In this document: positions 19,836 through 30,825 of the stretch, in pieces
Layout: each line of letters begins with the position of its first letter
How positions within the stretch are numbered: the first letter of the stretch is position 1
DNA from: Aureobasidium sp. EXF-3400
Taxonomy: Eukaryota > Ascomycota > Dothideomycetes > Dothideales > Saccotheciaceae
Assembly: GCA_024195585.1 (NCBI GenBank)
Contig: SWBL01000265.1
Location: 1 to 64,000 of the forward strand
DNA: 64,000 bases
Reading direction: 5' to 3'
Notes under the pieces: generated by a model
The model's database searches: none
What the model was told of the DNA's origin: nothing
What the model saw: the letters and a program-made list of their open reading frames with translations, nothing else
Translations under genes and position numbers: made by a program

Positions 19836-21461
19836 TTATAGACTCCTCCACAACGTCCTCAGTCTCGATCCTTCTATTTTGGATGTCAATGCTTCTTCAG
19901 GAACAAGTCTAGTCGTTCCTTTAGCAGCATCCACATCCCCTCTCCTGCCAGCATCCAAATCAATCTCCTCCAACCGGTGGAACCTCGTCTTGTTCCAATA
20001 CTTATACACCACATAGATAATCGGAAACAGTGGTATCAAGATATACGCATCCACAAACCCTGCGGCATCAAAAGGCACAAAGTTACCCCATCCCTGCACC
20101 AGAGCAAGGAAAATATTCGCAGACAATCCGAAATAAGCATTCCAAGGGTATAGCAAAGACTTGAAGGGAAGCTCATCAGCAAGACGACCTTGCCTCGCCC
20201 ACGCAGAGCGAAATCGTATATGGATGAAACTTATACTGCCCCAGACGAGAAAAGTCGACACGCCAGAGAGATTGACAATGTAGTTGTAGGCTTTTCCTGC
20301 CCCGGTACTGACGTTCATCATGGAGATTGCACCAAACAGGTTTGTGAAGATGATTGCTGCGACGGGGACGCCACGTTGATCAGTCCGACCTAGAAATCTT
20401 GGTGCTTTGCCGTCTTTGGCCATGAATAAGATAGTCCTGGAGCCAATGTAGATGGAAGCGTTTGTAGCGGATAAACAAGTGACGAAGATGAAGGCGTTGA
20501 TAAGATGCACACCGCCATTCCAACCAGCAATCTGGATTGCGACTGTCATTGGCGATTTCAGTGCTCTACTGCTGCCGTTGGCGAGGCCAGTGGCGTTCGC
20601 AGGACATACGAGGCCAAAGAAGAAGGCTGAGCCCATGTAGACGAACAGGATGCGGATGAAGACTTGACGGATGGCTAGTGGTACTGCAGCACCTGGGTTT
20701 CTGGTTTCTGTTGCTGCGACAGCGACGGATTCAATGCCAGCGTAGAAGGTACTGCAAAACACAAACACTGTAGCTACTCCCCGGAAGCCATCTGTGAATG
20801 GTCCAGGATCGTGGTGGTACTTGAAGCCCAGTGGCTCATTCTGGCCAACCAACCCACCAGCGGCATAGATAATCGCAAAGATGAAAAAGGCAGTCAAACC
20901 AGCCAATTTCAAAACCGCAAGCCAAAACTCCGCCTCTCCACAAACTTCAACCCCAAGCAATTGGAAGCCCAAGAAGAAGAACCAGAAGATCAGAAAGTAG
21001 CCCCAAAGCGGGACTTGAGGACCCCAAAAGGCGAAAATACTGCTAACGGTGTTGTACTCATTTGCCAATACCGCGACCCAGATGATGAAGTAATTCCAGC
21101 CTACAGCAACACCAAATGCTTTGTCTACAAACCGTTCTTCTAGATGTGTGAATGCGCCTCCAGAAGGGTATAATGTCGTAAGTTCGCCGAGAGATTGCAT
21201 GATACTAAATGCAATGATGCCGATAACGCCGAACCCTATGAGCAAAGAAGCAGGGCCTCCATTGCTGAGAGCTCCTCCAGCGCCAACGAGTAGTCCAGGC
21301 CCGATGATGCCTGCTAAACTCATCATGGTAAGATGACGGGTTTTGAGGCCGCGTTTGACGCCGGTTTCTGGGTCGAAGACATTGGCGTCTGCTTCTGTGT
21401 CGTGAGGCAAGTCTAGCGGTGATTGTTCAGCCGGAGTGGCTGTTTTGGTATCTAGTATCAT
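19836..21461 (-). CDS. Amino-acid permease, YAT/APC family
   Basis: A single exon for 541 residues starting at the ATG at 21461; the frame continues upstream without another ATG. A short polar N-terminus is followed by RGLKTRHLTMMSLAGIIGPG, the first-helix signature of fungal amino-acid permeases, and about 12 hydrophobic spans. Family landmarks include GGAFTHLEERF after span 2, ATETRNPGAAVPLAIRQVF between spans 6 and 7, and ASIYIGSRTILFMAKDGKAP. The C-terminal tail is charged. It should be a plasma-membrane H+/amino-acid symporter. Substrate range is not readable from sequence. Its 3' end abuts the broken F-box-like gene. Confidence 0.88.
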   Translation of the reverse strand: MILDTKTATPAEQSPLDLPHDTEADANVFDPETGVKRGLKTRHLTMMSLAGIIGPGLLVGAGGALSNGGPASLLIGFGVIGIIAFSIMQSLGELTTLYPSGGAFTHLEERFVDKAFGVAVGWNYFIIWVAVLANEYNTVSSIFAFWGPQVPLWGYFLIFWFFFLGFQLLGVEVCGEAEFWLAVLKLAGLTAFFIFAIIYAAGGLVGQNEPLGFKYHHDPGPFTDGFRGVATVFVFCSTFYAGIESVAVAATETRNPGAAVPLAIRQVFIRILFVYMGSAFFFGLVCPANATGLANGSSRALKSPMTVAIQIAGWNGGVHLINAFIFVTCLSATNASIYIGSRTILFMAKDGKAPRFLGRTDQRGVPVAAIIFTNLFGAISMMNVSTGAGKAYNYIVNLSGVSTFLVWGSISFIHIRFRSAWARQGRLADELPFKSLLYPWNAYFGLSANIFLALVQGWGNFVPFDAAGFVDAYILIPLFPIIYVVYKYWNKTRFHRLEEIDLDAGRRGDVDAAKGTTRLVPEEALTSKIEGSRLRTLWRSL

Positions 21462-22553
21462 TGTGTTGCTTCTCTTGATGTTCCATCTACGACCGGTCCT
21501 TGAGAATTTCGAGAGCCGTCTGGAAGGTTCAGAAATATGCGGCACAGCTGAGAGTAGCCATGCAAATTGAGCTGTATGATAGATAGAAGCAAGTGTACAA
21601 GCGAAAACTAGAGAGAGTGCAGAAAAGAAAAGTACAGGTATATTACTTGGCCTTCTCAACAATCAATCCTCCTCTACCTTTAGCAGATTCTGCCTGATAA
21701 GCCAAGCGTCTGCTGACAAGGCGCATTGTTGCCAGTAGTGGTCGATCTTCAAATGACGACATCTCAATGGTATTTCGCGAAATCTCGACTTCCGCAGTCA
21801 GATGTTAGACAATTATGTAATTGCAGCGGCCTTGCTCTCGGTGGAAGAGGATCAAAAAGTTTGGCCTGCGGGTTGGTGGGTGAATCGCTGGGGTTCCACG
21901 GAGCTGAGGGGAGAGAAGTTGAATGAGAGATGAGGCTGAAAAGGTTACAGCCGCCGGAGTTTAACTCCGCAACGACAGCGGCATGAGATTGATATCTATG
22001 TACAATGCTTGGCGCTTTGAGAACCACATTGAGTGTAGCCACTGGTCGTATTCGCACAATTATACTCGCTGCTCCACTCTACCAATAGCCAGTAATGGGC
22101 CATAAGGGACACCAGACTGTTGCTTCAGACCTCATACTTGCTCTGGTGGACAAACGCATTTGGTCTTTCGACTGCTATTTGTGAAGCGAGGAGAGAGGAC
22201 GAACTTGAGGGTTGGTCAACGGCTGTCTTGGGTCCATAGGTTGCCAGATAATCTCCATCATTTTCTGCTTCTTTCTGTTTGCCTTCTCAGTAGCGTCACC
22301 CTAACGATGATCGGGTGGTATGCGCGATTTGTAGGTGCACATCAACGACTCAAGTGTTTTGCGCTTTTCATGCTTGCCAACATGTGCATCGATCCAGTGT
22401 ACTTGTTTCGACGCCGCTACAGTCGCAGACTCTGTCCAGAAGCAACGATGTTCTCGTCGTGCCATTAAAGAGCCGCGGGAACGTGCCGACAGTCACTGCG
22501 TAGCTGATGTGTGATATGATGTGATCCTCTTGGGTGCCGCGTGCCATCGATTG
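21462..22553. other. Intergenic, no gene supported
   Basis: Holds the promoter of the permease and the 3' flank of the RING gene. Frames such as 22160-22468 (plus) lack domains and a matching splice context. Confidence 0.4.
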
Positions 22554-23357
22554 TCATGCATTTGGATACCTAGGCCGCTTAGGCGCATACTGGACATGGT
22601 GATCCCAATCCTCCAACCTTTCATACGGCGATCTCAACCAAGCCTCCAATTCATGCAAGAACAACGAGGCAGCATTGGCTCCCACAAACTCGGCAACCAA
22701 AGCACTCGCAGAGCCAGAGGCATCTTTGATCTCTGTCGTCTTGAGTATTGCGACGATGTACTCGATCAGGAATCCGAGTCTGGCATTATGTTCAGCCAGG
22801 AAGTCAAATACAAGCAGCTCACGACGCATAAAGAGGCGAGCGCGTGATTGGAGGGCGGGAGAAGTGGCGAAGGTGGCGGGTGTGAAGTTGCGGTATTGCG
22901 AGGTGCGGTTTGCGCCTACGTGAAGGCTGTAGTTTTGGTCTGCATAGATACGACGACGGAAAGTGAGAGCAGCATCCGGACCTGTGTGTAGAGGACGGTG
23001 CGACGTAGCAGGTCGTCGGCGGGATGGACGGAAGCGAGACGTGGCGGACGCGACGGCCGGTGTCTTTTGGGCTTCTTGTTGCTTAGGGATGGTGTAGACT
23101 TTGCAATCTGTTGGAGAGCGCCAATCGTACTCGATGGCAGTCAAAGGGGCCTTGCATAGTGGGCAGGAAGGATGTTCTTGAGACCAGCTCAGTAAACAGA
23201 GGAAGTCAAAGTTCAGGTGGTTGCAGGGTACGGCGACAGCGCGTTCGGTGACGGTATCCAAGCAGATGACACAGGTATCCTGAGGAGCTTCTCGTAATTT
23301 GGCCTTGCCCTTGATGCGGAAGCCGAGTGATGGGTCGTAGTCATGCTGCACTTCCAT
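22554..23357 (-). CDS. TOPORS-like RING finger protein (predicted E3 ligase)
   Basis: A single exon for 267 residues. The RING is at residues 29-68: C29-x2-C32, C45-x-H47, then NFDFLC54, and C65-x2-C68. The ligand position usually held by Cys in CxHxxC is replaced by an FDF motif; Asp51 could serve as the ligand. After an Arg-rich linker comes IYADQNYSLHVGANRTSQYR, then FTPATF and LQSRARLFMRRELLVFDFL, which resembles the conserved region after the RING in TOPORS-type ligases. Expected role: ubiquitin (and perhaps SUMO) ligase. I know of the FDF variant from fungal relatives only by general memory. Confidence 0.75.
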   Translation of the reverse strand: MEVQHDYDPSLGFRIKGKAKLREAPQDTCVICLDTVTERAVAVPCNHLNFDFLCLLSWSQEHPSCPLCKAPLTAIEYDWRSPTDCKVYTIPKQQEAQKTPAVASATSRFRPSRRRPATSHRPLHTGPDAALTFRRRIYADQNYSLHVGANRTSQYRNFTPATFATSPALQSRARLFMRRELLVFDFLAEHNARLGFLIEYIVAILKTTEIKDASGSASALVAEFVGANAASLFLHELEAWLRSPYERLEDWDHHVQYAPKRPRYPNA

Positions 23358-23591
23358 ACGGTGAGAGAGAAGACGGAAGAGGAAGGAACACAGACACCAG
23401 GTAAAGAGTCAACGTCATGCAAGGAGCGGGCCGACCCTTGTTGATCGGCTTCGGCTTGTTCGACGAAATCGAGTCGCAGCTTCCTTAGATTTTGTTCTCG
23501 TCATAGACACAGATTCCATAATTGTATGCGCATCTCTCCTGTCGCTCGCTATCTGTCCTCGATCGCGCACCGCTCACCCACCACTTCCATC

Positions 23592-25254
23592 ATGGACGGA
23601 AACGCGACGCATACCCTTACCGGTCTTAAACGTTGGTCATGTCAGGACCCTACAGTCCTCCCGGACATGGATAAGATCAGGGCTATTCATGTCTACGACT
23701 TCGACAACACTCTATTCTGCAGTCCATTACCGAACAAGCAAGTCTGGGCCAGTCCGAGCATAGGAACACTACAAGCTCTTGAACAAATCTCGACTGGCGG
23801 CTGGTGGCACGATGCGAACATACTCGCTTCGACGGGCAAGGGTCTAGAAGAGGAGGAAAAGACTGCCTGGTCTGGCTGGTGGAACGAGAACATTGTCGAT
23901 CTTGTGCGACTATCCATGGAGCAAAAGGATGCTCTGACTGTCCTCTTGACTGGTCGCAACGAGAGAGGCTTTGCCGACCTTGTCACGCGCATGTTCAGAG
24001 CAAAGAAACTCGAGTTCGACATGGTCTGTTTGAAGCCTGCCGTTGGTCCTTCTGGCCAACGCTTCTCGTCAACAATGCTCTTCAAGCAGGATCTGCTGCG
24101 CGACCTCGTTTGCACCTACTCAGACGCCGACGAGATTCGTATCTACGAGGACCGCCCAAAACAGTGCGCTCTTGTCCACTGACTGTTGTCCCTGCGAGCT
24201 ATGCTAATCCCTTCACAGTACTAAAGCATTCCGCGACTTTTTCGCTACCTTCAATCGCTCCATCTCTTCTCGTTCCCCCATCCAGGCCGACGTCATACAA
24301 GTAACAGAAGAATCCACCACGCTCGACCCAATCGTCGAAGTGTCAGAAGTTCAGCGCATGATTAACACACACAACCAAGCTGTATTGGACGGAGAGGTTC
24401 CTGGATTGGTTCCCCTGGCCATCAAGCGCAACGTCTTCTACACTGGCTATCTCATCTCTTCACAAGATATAGAGCGCTTCGCGGCTCTCACCAAGAACAC
24501 ATCAGATCGTGACTGGCGCACGCTAGCAAACAACATCCTCATCACTCCTCGTCCTGCTCCTCAGAGTATTCTCAATAAGGTTGGAGGTCTCGGTCACCGC
24601 ATGACCTGGAGAGTTACCGGCATCTCACACTTCGAGAACAAGCTATGGGCTGCCCGTGTCGAGCCTGCAGACCCTAGAGCCCGCTTCTACTCAGAAAATC
24701 CAACTCCCACTGTCGTCATCTCACTACGCAACAATGCTCGCCCCATCGATGCAAAATACATCTCAAATTGGCAGCCCACAACCCCTGAACAATCCTTCGA
24801 GTTCGAAACAGTCGTCGGTGAGAAGGTTCTGCTGCGCATCGAGAGAGAAACCTATGAAGATGACTTTAATGCTTCAAATGCTGGCCGCAAACCTCAACAC
24901 AAGTATCGCGACGAAGACTTCCCAGCTCTAGGCTCAGGGCGCGGCTCTCAAAAAGAGTCACAACAAGCACACCACCCCTCACAGCTCGACCCCACAGCCA
25001 TGCAATTCGGTCCAAATGTTCCGACAGGTCCTGGTCAGAACCGTGGCAACTACACTGGTCACAACAGCCGAGGTGGCGGTGTTTCCAAGCCCGGTGGCGG
25101 CAACAACAACAACAGAGGTGGTCGCGGTGGCCGAGGAGGCAGAGGAAACAGGTTCGGCGGTAGAGGAGGCAGGAGCGGTAGAGGAAGAGGTGGCAGTTAC
25201 AGATCGCTTGATGATCGTCAGGAGAATTACGGTGGCGCAGGGATGCAGTACTAG
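23592..25254 (+). CDS. HAD-domain 'Swiss Army Knife' RNA-repair-like protein with RGG tail
   Basis: Two exons (23592-24163, 24219-25254; intron 55 nt) give 535 residues. The junction codes YEDRPKH|TKAFRDFF in one frame. The HAD catalytic motif is VYDFDNTLF (D36, D38), followed by LLTGRNE (motif II, T) and the EDRPKH segment late in the domain. This fits the HAD_SAK_1 family of RNA-repair-like proteins. The C-terminus, from about residue 455, is Gly/Arg/Asn-rich with repeated RGG units, an RNA-binding feature. I prefer ATG 23592 (context atcATGg) over the upstream ATG at 23526, which has a poor context and would add 22 residues. Confidence 0.8.
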
Positions 25255-25417
25255 CAGCGCTGGTCTCCTTATTAACTACCGATCTCTGGAAAGATATCTC
25301 GAGTGGATTCATGGACTGACAGGCGTTTTTGGGGAGGTTGACATGGTGTTGTTATGGCGTTATCTCAAGATGGCATGGATTATTGTCGATATTGTCATTG
25401 CTCGATGAAAGGAAGGA

Positions 25418-26034
25418 TTAGCATGGACGGAGTTTATGATGAAATGAGTATCTATTATCCTCTTCAAAAAGAATCGTCATCTGCTCCCGTATGCCAAATT
25501 CTCTCGCATGTGTAACCATATAGTTGCACAACACTTTGTGAAAAGTAGCAATGTCCAGGGAGACAACGTTATCTAAAAGTATCTCTATGAGCACTCTACT
25601 CTCAGGAATACAACTGTACATTCCTACAGCATCATAATCGCACTGTATCTGCCATGAGACAGAGAGATTGGAGTGTGATCGACTTCTCACAGCCACTTTC
25701 ATCGTCACGCATATGTATATCTCACTTCATCAACCATCGAGACAATTGACCAATTCAATGTGTTGTGTCTCAGACCGTAGACTTGACCTTTATACAAGAT
25801 GACAAAGTAGTCAAGGTGTGTTGCTACATCGAATCGTTCCGGAAACTTACCTCCCCAAGTGAAATAGATACTGCAGGCGTGGTCAAATAGCTCCTTAGAG
25901 ATGTCTTCTTGGTATGTGTCGTTGGAACGGTTGAAGAGCTCAAGTGAGACTAGTTTGTCTATGTAATCCTGAGTGTACGGCACGGCTCCTGGGAAATTGT
26001 TTCTTGTCGATGCTGGCTCTCCTGGCATAGACAT
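25418..26034 (-). CDS. Hypothetical protein, two exons
   Basis: Exons 26034-25726 and 25648-25418 (77-nt intron, donor GTGAGA, acceptor ATGGCAG) give 179 residues in one continuous frame. Without splicing, the first frame stops a few codons into the intron. The protein is mixed helix/strand and acidic, with no signal peptide or known domain that I recognise. It converges with the SAK-type gene, 163 bp apart. Existence is inferred from clean splicing and protein-like composition only. Confidence 0.5.
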
Positions 26035-26889
26035 CGTCGTTCTTGTTCACAATGTGCAACAGGAGTCGGCTGGGAAAAAAAATCCTCCTGTTATGAGGAT
26101 ATTTCCCCCCTACCAAGGTCCGTCCTACGCATCCATCGTTGTGGCGCCTACCGGCACTCAGATTTGTGTCACCTTGATATATCGCTTCTAGCGATTTGTG
26201 GCGAGTCTGGCTTTTCTGTTTTATTCCTCGTTTGTCGTCGCTATCGAGGTCTTCATGATCTCGGTGAACGCTGCAAGCTCGATAAGTTCTTTGCGCGGTA
26301 TTGTGGCTGTATAAGAGGGAAATGCTTCCAGTGTACCCAACAGCACAAAGAGAAGTCAGGTTTTGTGATCTAAGATGGAAGAAGCGGCTGCGCTAGACTT
26401 GCTCGATATCTTCACTCTAAATAATTCGCAGACTTGTTCTATACCACAAATGAGATCATCGGAAGGATATTTGTTCCTTCACCGACTGAATCTGTGTCAC
26501 TATACTGTGTGGTCAGAAGGAAACTGCACGGAACAGGGCCATAGACTTTGTGAAGCGCTTTTGTGCGTAGCTTGTATGGTTGGCCAAAGCTGTAAGAAGT
26601 GTTGGATAAACTATGTTATGAGAAGATTGACTGAGGAGTGAAAGTTCTCGAAGTTGTGAAGGACAATGTGAAGAATGCTTCGAGTCAAGTCCAAAGGGTA
26701 GAGCATAGCGATGAGATGTGTTTGTGAATCTTCCCTGAGTGAACCAACTGATACCGTCTAGAACAGAACAAAAACGCTTTGCGTGTGGACTGCACTCACC
26801 TCACACTCACTCCTCGTCGCTTTGGAAACGCCTCTGTTATCTCTTCCTCTCTGTTCCTTTCTCCAACCAACCTCAATCCCACCGCAAAG
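26035..26889. other. Intergenic, no gene supported
   Basis: Upstream region shared by the divergent genes at 26034 (minus) and 26890 (plus). Plus-strand frames 26164-26373 and 26375-26641 are Cys-rich but have no domain, no good splice partners and atypical codon use, so they are not called. Confidence 0.4.
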
Positions 26890-27741
26890 ATGTCATCCTT
26901 CCTCGATTTACCGCCGGAGATCCGCTCGATGATCTACAAGATGCTGCTGCAAGACACATTCGCCAAAGACACACGCATTCTCTACTTTGGCGACAACCCG
27001 CTACGCTCTGGAGTCGATCCGGACCGTATCCGTCACAAACAACCCTTCAAACGCATTTGTTCACAAGGCGACATCGAGTTTCTTAACACCAAAAGCATCC
27101 TAGCTCGCCACATAGCTATGGCTGAGTACATCATCCACCTTGCCGATATTGATGATCTTCTCTTCCTTGCGAGTACCTGCCGTCTGATCAGATCAGAACT
27201 TCTGGCTCTTGCTTGGTCGAATGCAGATGTACACATCGAGTCACCAGACAACTACAATGAGCTGCATTGTGTCTTCTACGACAGATTGACAAGCGAGAGT
27301 TGTACCTACATCCGCACCCTACAATTCAGCATTGACTATTGTCAATGGTCGCCATCAGAAACAATCAAGGTTATCGAACTCATCCGTGTACGACTTCCAC
27401 AAATTGAACAGTTGATCTTGAACGGCACTTTCAGACCTGGACTTGGCGGCAAACCTTTCGCGCCAGGTGTAGCAGTCTTGAAGACTTTGCCCCCACACAT
27501 CGCTGTCGAGTTGCGCAACCATCCAGATGGCAATTGGCCGAGAACAGACTGGAATGTTATCTATCCAGGGGTTCTAGCACGGGAGGATATGCTCTTGAAT
27601 GCGCATCTACAGTACCTTCGAACGGAGTTCGAGTCGTTGCGTCAAAAGCGTCAAGAAAAGCTGGCGAGGATGCAGCAGGGAGATCAAGTGTGTGACGTTC
27701 TCGAGGCCACGATTGAGATGCGTTCTCTCATGGTTAGTTGA
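26890..27741 (+). CDS. F-box-like domain protein
   Basis: A single exon for 283 residues from the ATG at 26890 (context aaagATGtc). An F-box-like helix opens the protein (FLDLPPEIRSMIYKMLLQ). A second conserved piece is LLFLASTCRLIRSELLALAW, usual in fungal F-box-like proteins where a conserved Cys-Arg-x-x-R element follows. The C-terminal third is a charged helix (LRTEFESLRQKRQEKLARMQ). Likely a substrate-recognition protein or an orphan expanded family member. It is intact, unlike the related broken gene at 18799. Confidence 0.65.
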   Translation: MSSFLDLPPEIRSMIYKMLLQDTFAKDTRILYFGDNPLRSGVDPDRIRHKQPFKRICSQGDIEFLNTKSILARHIAMAEYIIHLADIDDLLFLASTCRLIRSELLALAWSNADVHIESPDNYNELHCVFYDRLTSESCTYIRTLQFSIDYCQWSPSETIKVIELIRVRLPQIEQLILNGTFRPGLGGKPFAPGVAVLKTLPPHIAVELRNHPDGNWPRTDWNVIYPGVLAREDMLLNAHLQYLRTEFESLRQKRQEKLARMQQGDQVCDVLEATIEMRSLMVS

Positions 27742-28191
27742 GCTGGGTGAAATTCGCAACTAGCAGTGATGGACCGATTGCAGCTCTTCAACCAGTTCCC
27801 TGGAGCTGAAGATAGACTGTACGTCCGTGGTCAGAAGTGGAATGATAAAGCGACTCGATCTGGTCAACATCTGGTAAAGGATACCGGGTTGAGCGAAAGA
27901 CGGAAGGAAAAATCCAGCTGCAGAATCTGACACGTCTTTCTGGATGACATTCCGGCCTGTCGTCAAGGAAGGAGGGACGGGAGGAGGTTGGGTCGAGACT
28001 TGCGTCTGTATCACATGCAAACGCCCCGCCGACGTCACCCTTGACAGCTTGCGCCACAGCCAACACGGCAGAGGACTAAGTTGGAAACGACAACCCATGA
28101 CACCTTCAGAAAATAATCAATATAACTACCAAGTTTTCCTAAGAATCCTACAGACCGTTCTAATTTCTCTTACCTGAAACATCTACGTTGA
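27742..28191. other. Intergenic, no gene seen
   Basis: Promoter region of the acidic repeat protein gene. Overlapping minus-strand frames here have no supportable product. Confidence 0.4.
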
Positions 28192-30069
28192 ATGCAAACA
28201 GTCAGCATGTCTTCATACTTCGACGTCCTCTCATGGACCCGAGCTCGCAAGAACACAGAAGCGCTCGAGAAAACCAACCCTCAAAACCCTGTTCTCAATG
28301 ACGATGACGAGCAGTTTCTACAGAAGATTACTAGTCAAGAGGCTCCTGCGCCTCCACTGCCCACCATCGAGCCTACAGTGATTGACGACGAAGGCAACGA
28401 GAAGCAAGCAGACACGACGCAAAAGGAAGCTGCTGAGATGATTCTACCTGCGAGTCCTGGTGAGGAGAAAGAGAAGAGGACGTGGGCCAGTTTTATCCCT
28501 AATGTTGGTGTGCCTTCGGTGCCGGCGATTCCTTCTCTCGCCTCGTTGAGGGGCAGTAAGGGAAATGCTAAGCCAGAGGAAAAGGAGGCAGCGCCTGCTA
28601 CGGAAGAGAAAGACGCCACCTCAGAGAAGCCTTCCGAGACATCTACCCAGGACGACAAGAACGACGCTGCGGACAAGGTTGAAGAGTTAGCCGAGACCGC
28701 GAAGGGGACTGCCCAAGAAACCAAGGACGAGACCGCAAAGGATGTTGCTCAAGACACCAAGGACGAGCCCACCAGCGAATCGACAACAACCTCGCAACCT
28801 GCCACCAAGGAAGTTGATGATGCACCTCAAGAGCCCGAGTCCGAACCAAAGGAGGAGACTGACGACCACGAACCAAAAGAGGATACTGTCGACTCTACGC
28901 CAAAGGAGAGTACCGACAACTCTACACAAAAGGAGATCACCGACGACTCTAAGTCAAAGGAAGAGACCGCCGACTCTAAGGCCGAGACCACAGACTCAAA
29001 AGACGACAAGCCCGCCGAATCTACCCAACGCACCTGGGCCTCCTACATCCCTTCAGTACCCACTTTCAGCCGCAACACAAAAGCCCACGAAGCAGCTGAA
29101 GCAGCCGCCAAAGCCCAGTCTCCCGAAGCCAAAGAACAAGACGAACGCGAAGTCTCTGTGCTGCTCGACCGTCTCAACCTTTCCGCCATCAATAACCGCG
29201 TCTTCAGTTTCAGCGATCAGTCCCAGCGTCTATACTCTGAGTTCACCTTGATCCTCAAGGACATCGTCAACGGCGCGCCCACAGCATGGGAAGACCTCGA
29301 AACCCTCCTCAAAGAAAACGAAAAACACCTTGAGCAAATGTTCAAAAACATGCCTCCATTCGTCCAAACCCTAGTCAAATCCCTCCCTGCTAAATTCGCA
29401 TCATCAATGGGACCAGAAATCATGGCAATGGCTGGAGACAAACCCGGCAATGACCTCAAGAAACAAATGGAAGCTGCTAGTGTTGCCTCTTCCTCTGCCT
29501 CAGCCGCAAACCCCTACCTCAAGAAAAAGCAAAAGAGAAAAGTGCCAAACATCAAGGATTTGGCTTCTTCGAAGGGTACGGTTACCAGTATGTTGACCAA
29601 CATTGTCAATTTCCTGAAGGTTAGGTTCCCGGCTTTTGTTACGGGAACAAATGTGGTTATGAGTTTGGCTGTGTTTAGTAAGTCTATTCCTCTTTGCACC
29701 TCTCCATATCTTTGTATCTGTTGCTAACAAAACCATTCCACAGTCCTCCTCTTCGTCTTTTATTACTGCCACAAACGCGGCAAAGAAGTCCGCATGCTCC
29801 GTGAATCCGAATCTGCGAAAGAATCCGCCAATGTCTCTGAAATCGAAACCTCTTCAGAAGACGAAGAAGACGAGAAGCAAGCAGTACAAGGCGATGACAA
29901 AGTAGACGAAAAACAGGAGACTGCACAGGTGGAAGCAGAAGCAGAATCAGATGAAGAGGAGATCAAGATTGCTAATGCAAAGGCGTATGCGGCTGCTATG
30001 CACAGAGCTGCTGTGGGAGGTCCTGATAATGCTGCTGCGTTGCGTGCCAAGAAGGTTTTGGAGTCGTGA
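28192..30069 (+). CDS. Acidic repeat-containing membrane protein, fungal
   Basis: Two exons (28192-29677, 29744-30069; intron 66 nt) encode 603 residues; a second ATG five codons in is also possible. The middle (about 115-285) is Glu/Asp/Lys/Thr-rich and disordered, with five tandem 9-residue units. This region is bracketed by two copies of a TWAS(F/Y)IP motif (residues near 98 and 282). A helical domain follows (about 320-420), then a basic stretch KKKQKRK. A single hydrophobic segment runs across the exon junction (ending LAVF|ILLFVFYYC), and the C-terminal tail is acidic. Topology suggests a tail-proximal single-pass anchor. I do not recognise a named family. Confidence 0.72.
28846..28980 (+). 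repeat. Five tandem 27-bp units (9-residue coding repeat)
   Basis: Five in-frame 27-bp units in the acidic repeat gene encode variants of (P/Q/S)KE-x-T-x-D-(S/H)-(T/K/E). Units are imperfect at both DNA and protein level. The array length may vary among strains. Confidence 0.75.
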
Positions 30070-30825
30070 ACGCAAAGGGAAGGATAGTGGGGTCGAGGAG
30101 GGAAGTGTGCTTGAGTGGCACAAGGAGGTAAATGGATCCGAGGATGAGAAACACGAATGTAATGATGAATACGTGAGGGTCTTGGTTGCAATGCCTGCGG
30201 GATGATGTTGATGGGTAATGACTTGCTTCTTTCTTTTTGCTCTAGTCGTCTGTCTAGATAAGTACGAAACTCCTCTCTTCTGTATTGAATCATCTGGTGT
30301 GGTTGTGCCGTTGTTAAGATGAAAGAGCAACTCGCTCGGATGTTACCCACAAGGAAATGGAAGAGACTTGCTCTTGCGCAAGCTCTGTTGAAACACTACA
30401 AAGACCAACAAACAACAAGGGAGAATAGCAAAAAGACGAAATGAGTTTTATGAACTGGTTCCTTGTATTGTGAGAAAATTGAATTTGGTATCATTTTTGA
30501 ATTGCGTGGTTCCCCTTTTTGTGTTCCCATTTTTGAGCACCTTCGCCATGCCAATAGAATGCCACGCTTGCAGAAAAAAAAAAGAACATATTAAGAAAAG
30601 CAAAAGCGTGAGCAAAAGCAGCAATGGTGCGCATATGTTGTCTCGCTTTTTGTGTTGTTGTTGTTGTTGTTCTCCCGTATTGCCAGCGCTCTAATTAACC
30701 CAAGAGCTCCTCTGTGAGGGAGGAACGTAATAAGGAAAAAGCAAAAAGTAGAAAAGTAGAAAAGAAATGCGGAAAAACAGAGTCTCGTTAAAGCGTTCCA
30801 TAAGCAAGGTTGATGTTGTACATTT
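30070..30825. other. Convergent intergenic region with UTRs
   Basis: Lies between the 3' ends of the acidic repeat gene (plus) and the BTB-like gene (minus). A-rich and T-rich tracts are frequent, as in 3' UTRs. No gene seen. Confidence 0.45.
30654..30671 (+). repeat. (GTT)6 microsatellite
   Basis: Six perfect GTT units in the non-coding convergent region. Confidence 0.9.

Noticed and set aside
22160..22468. 102-codon plus-strand frame
   Set aside because: Hydrophobic middle but no conserved feature or splice context.
26164..26641. Cys-rich plus-strand frames
   Set aside because: No join gives a long frame and codon use is not coding-like; could not be supported.
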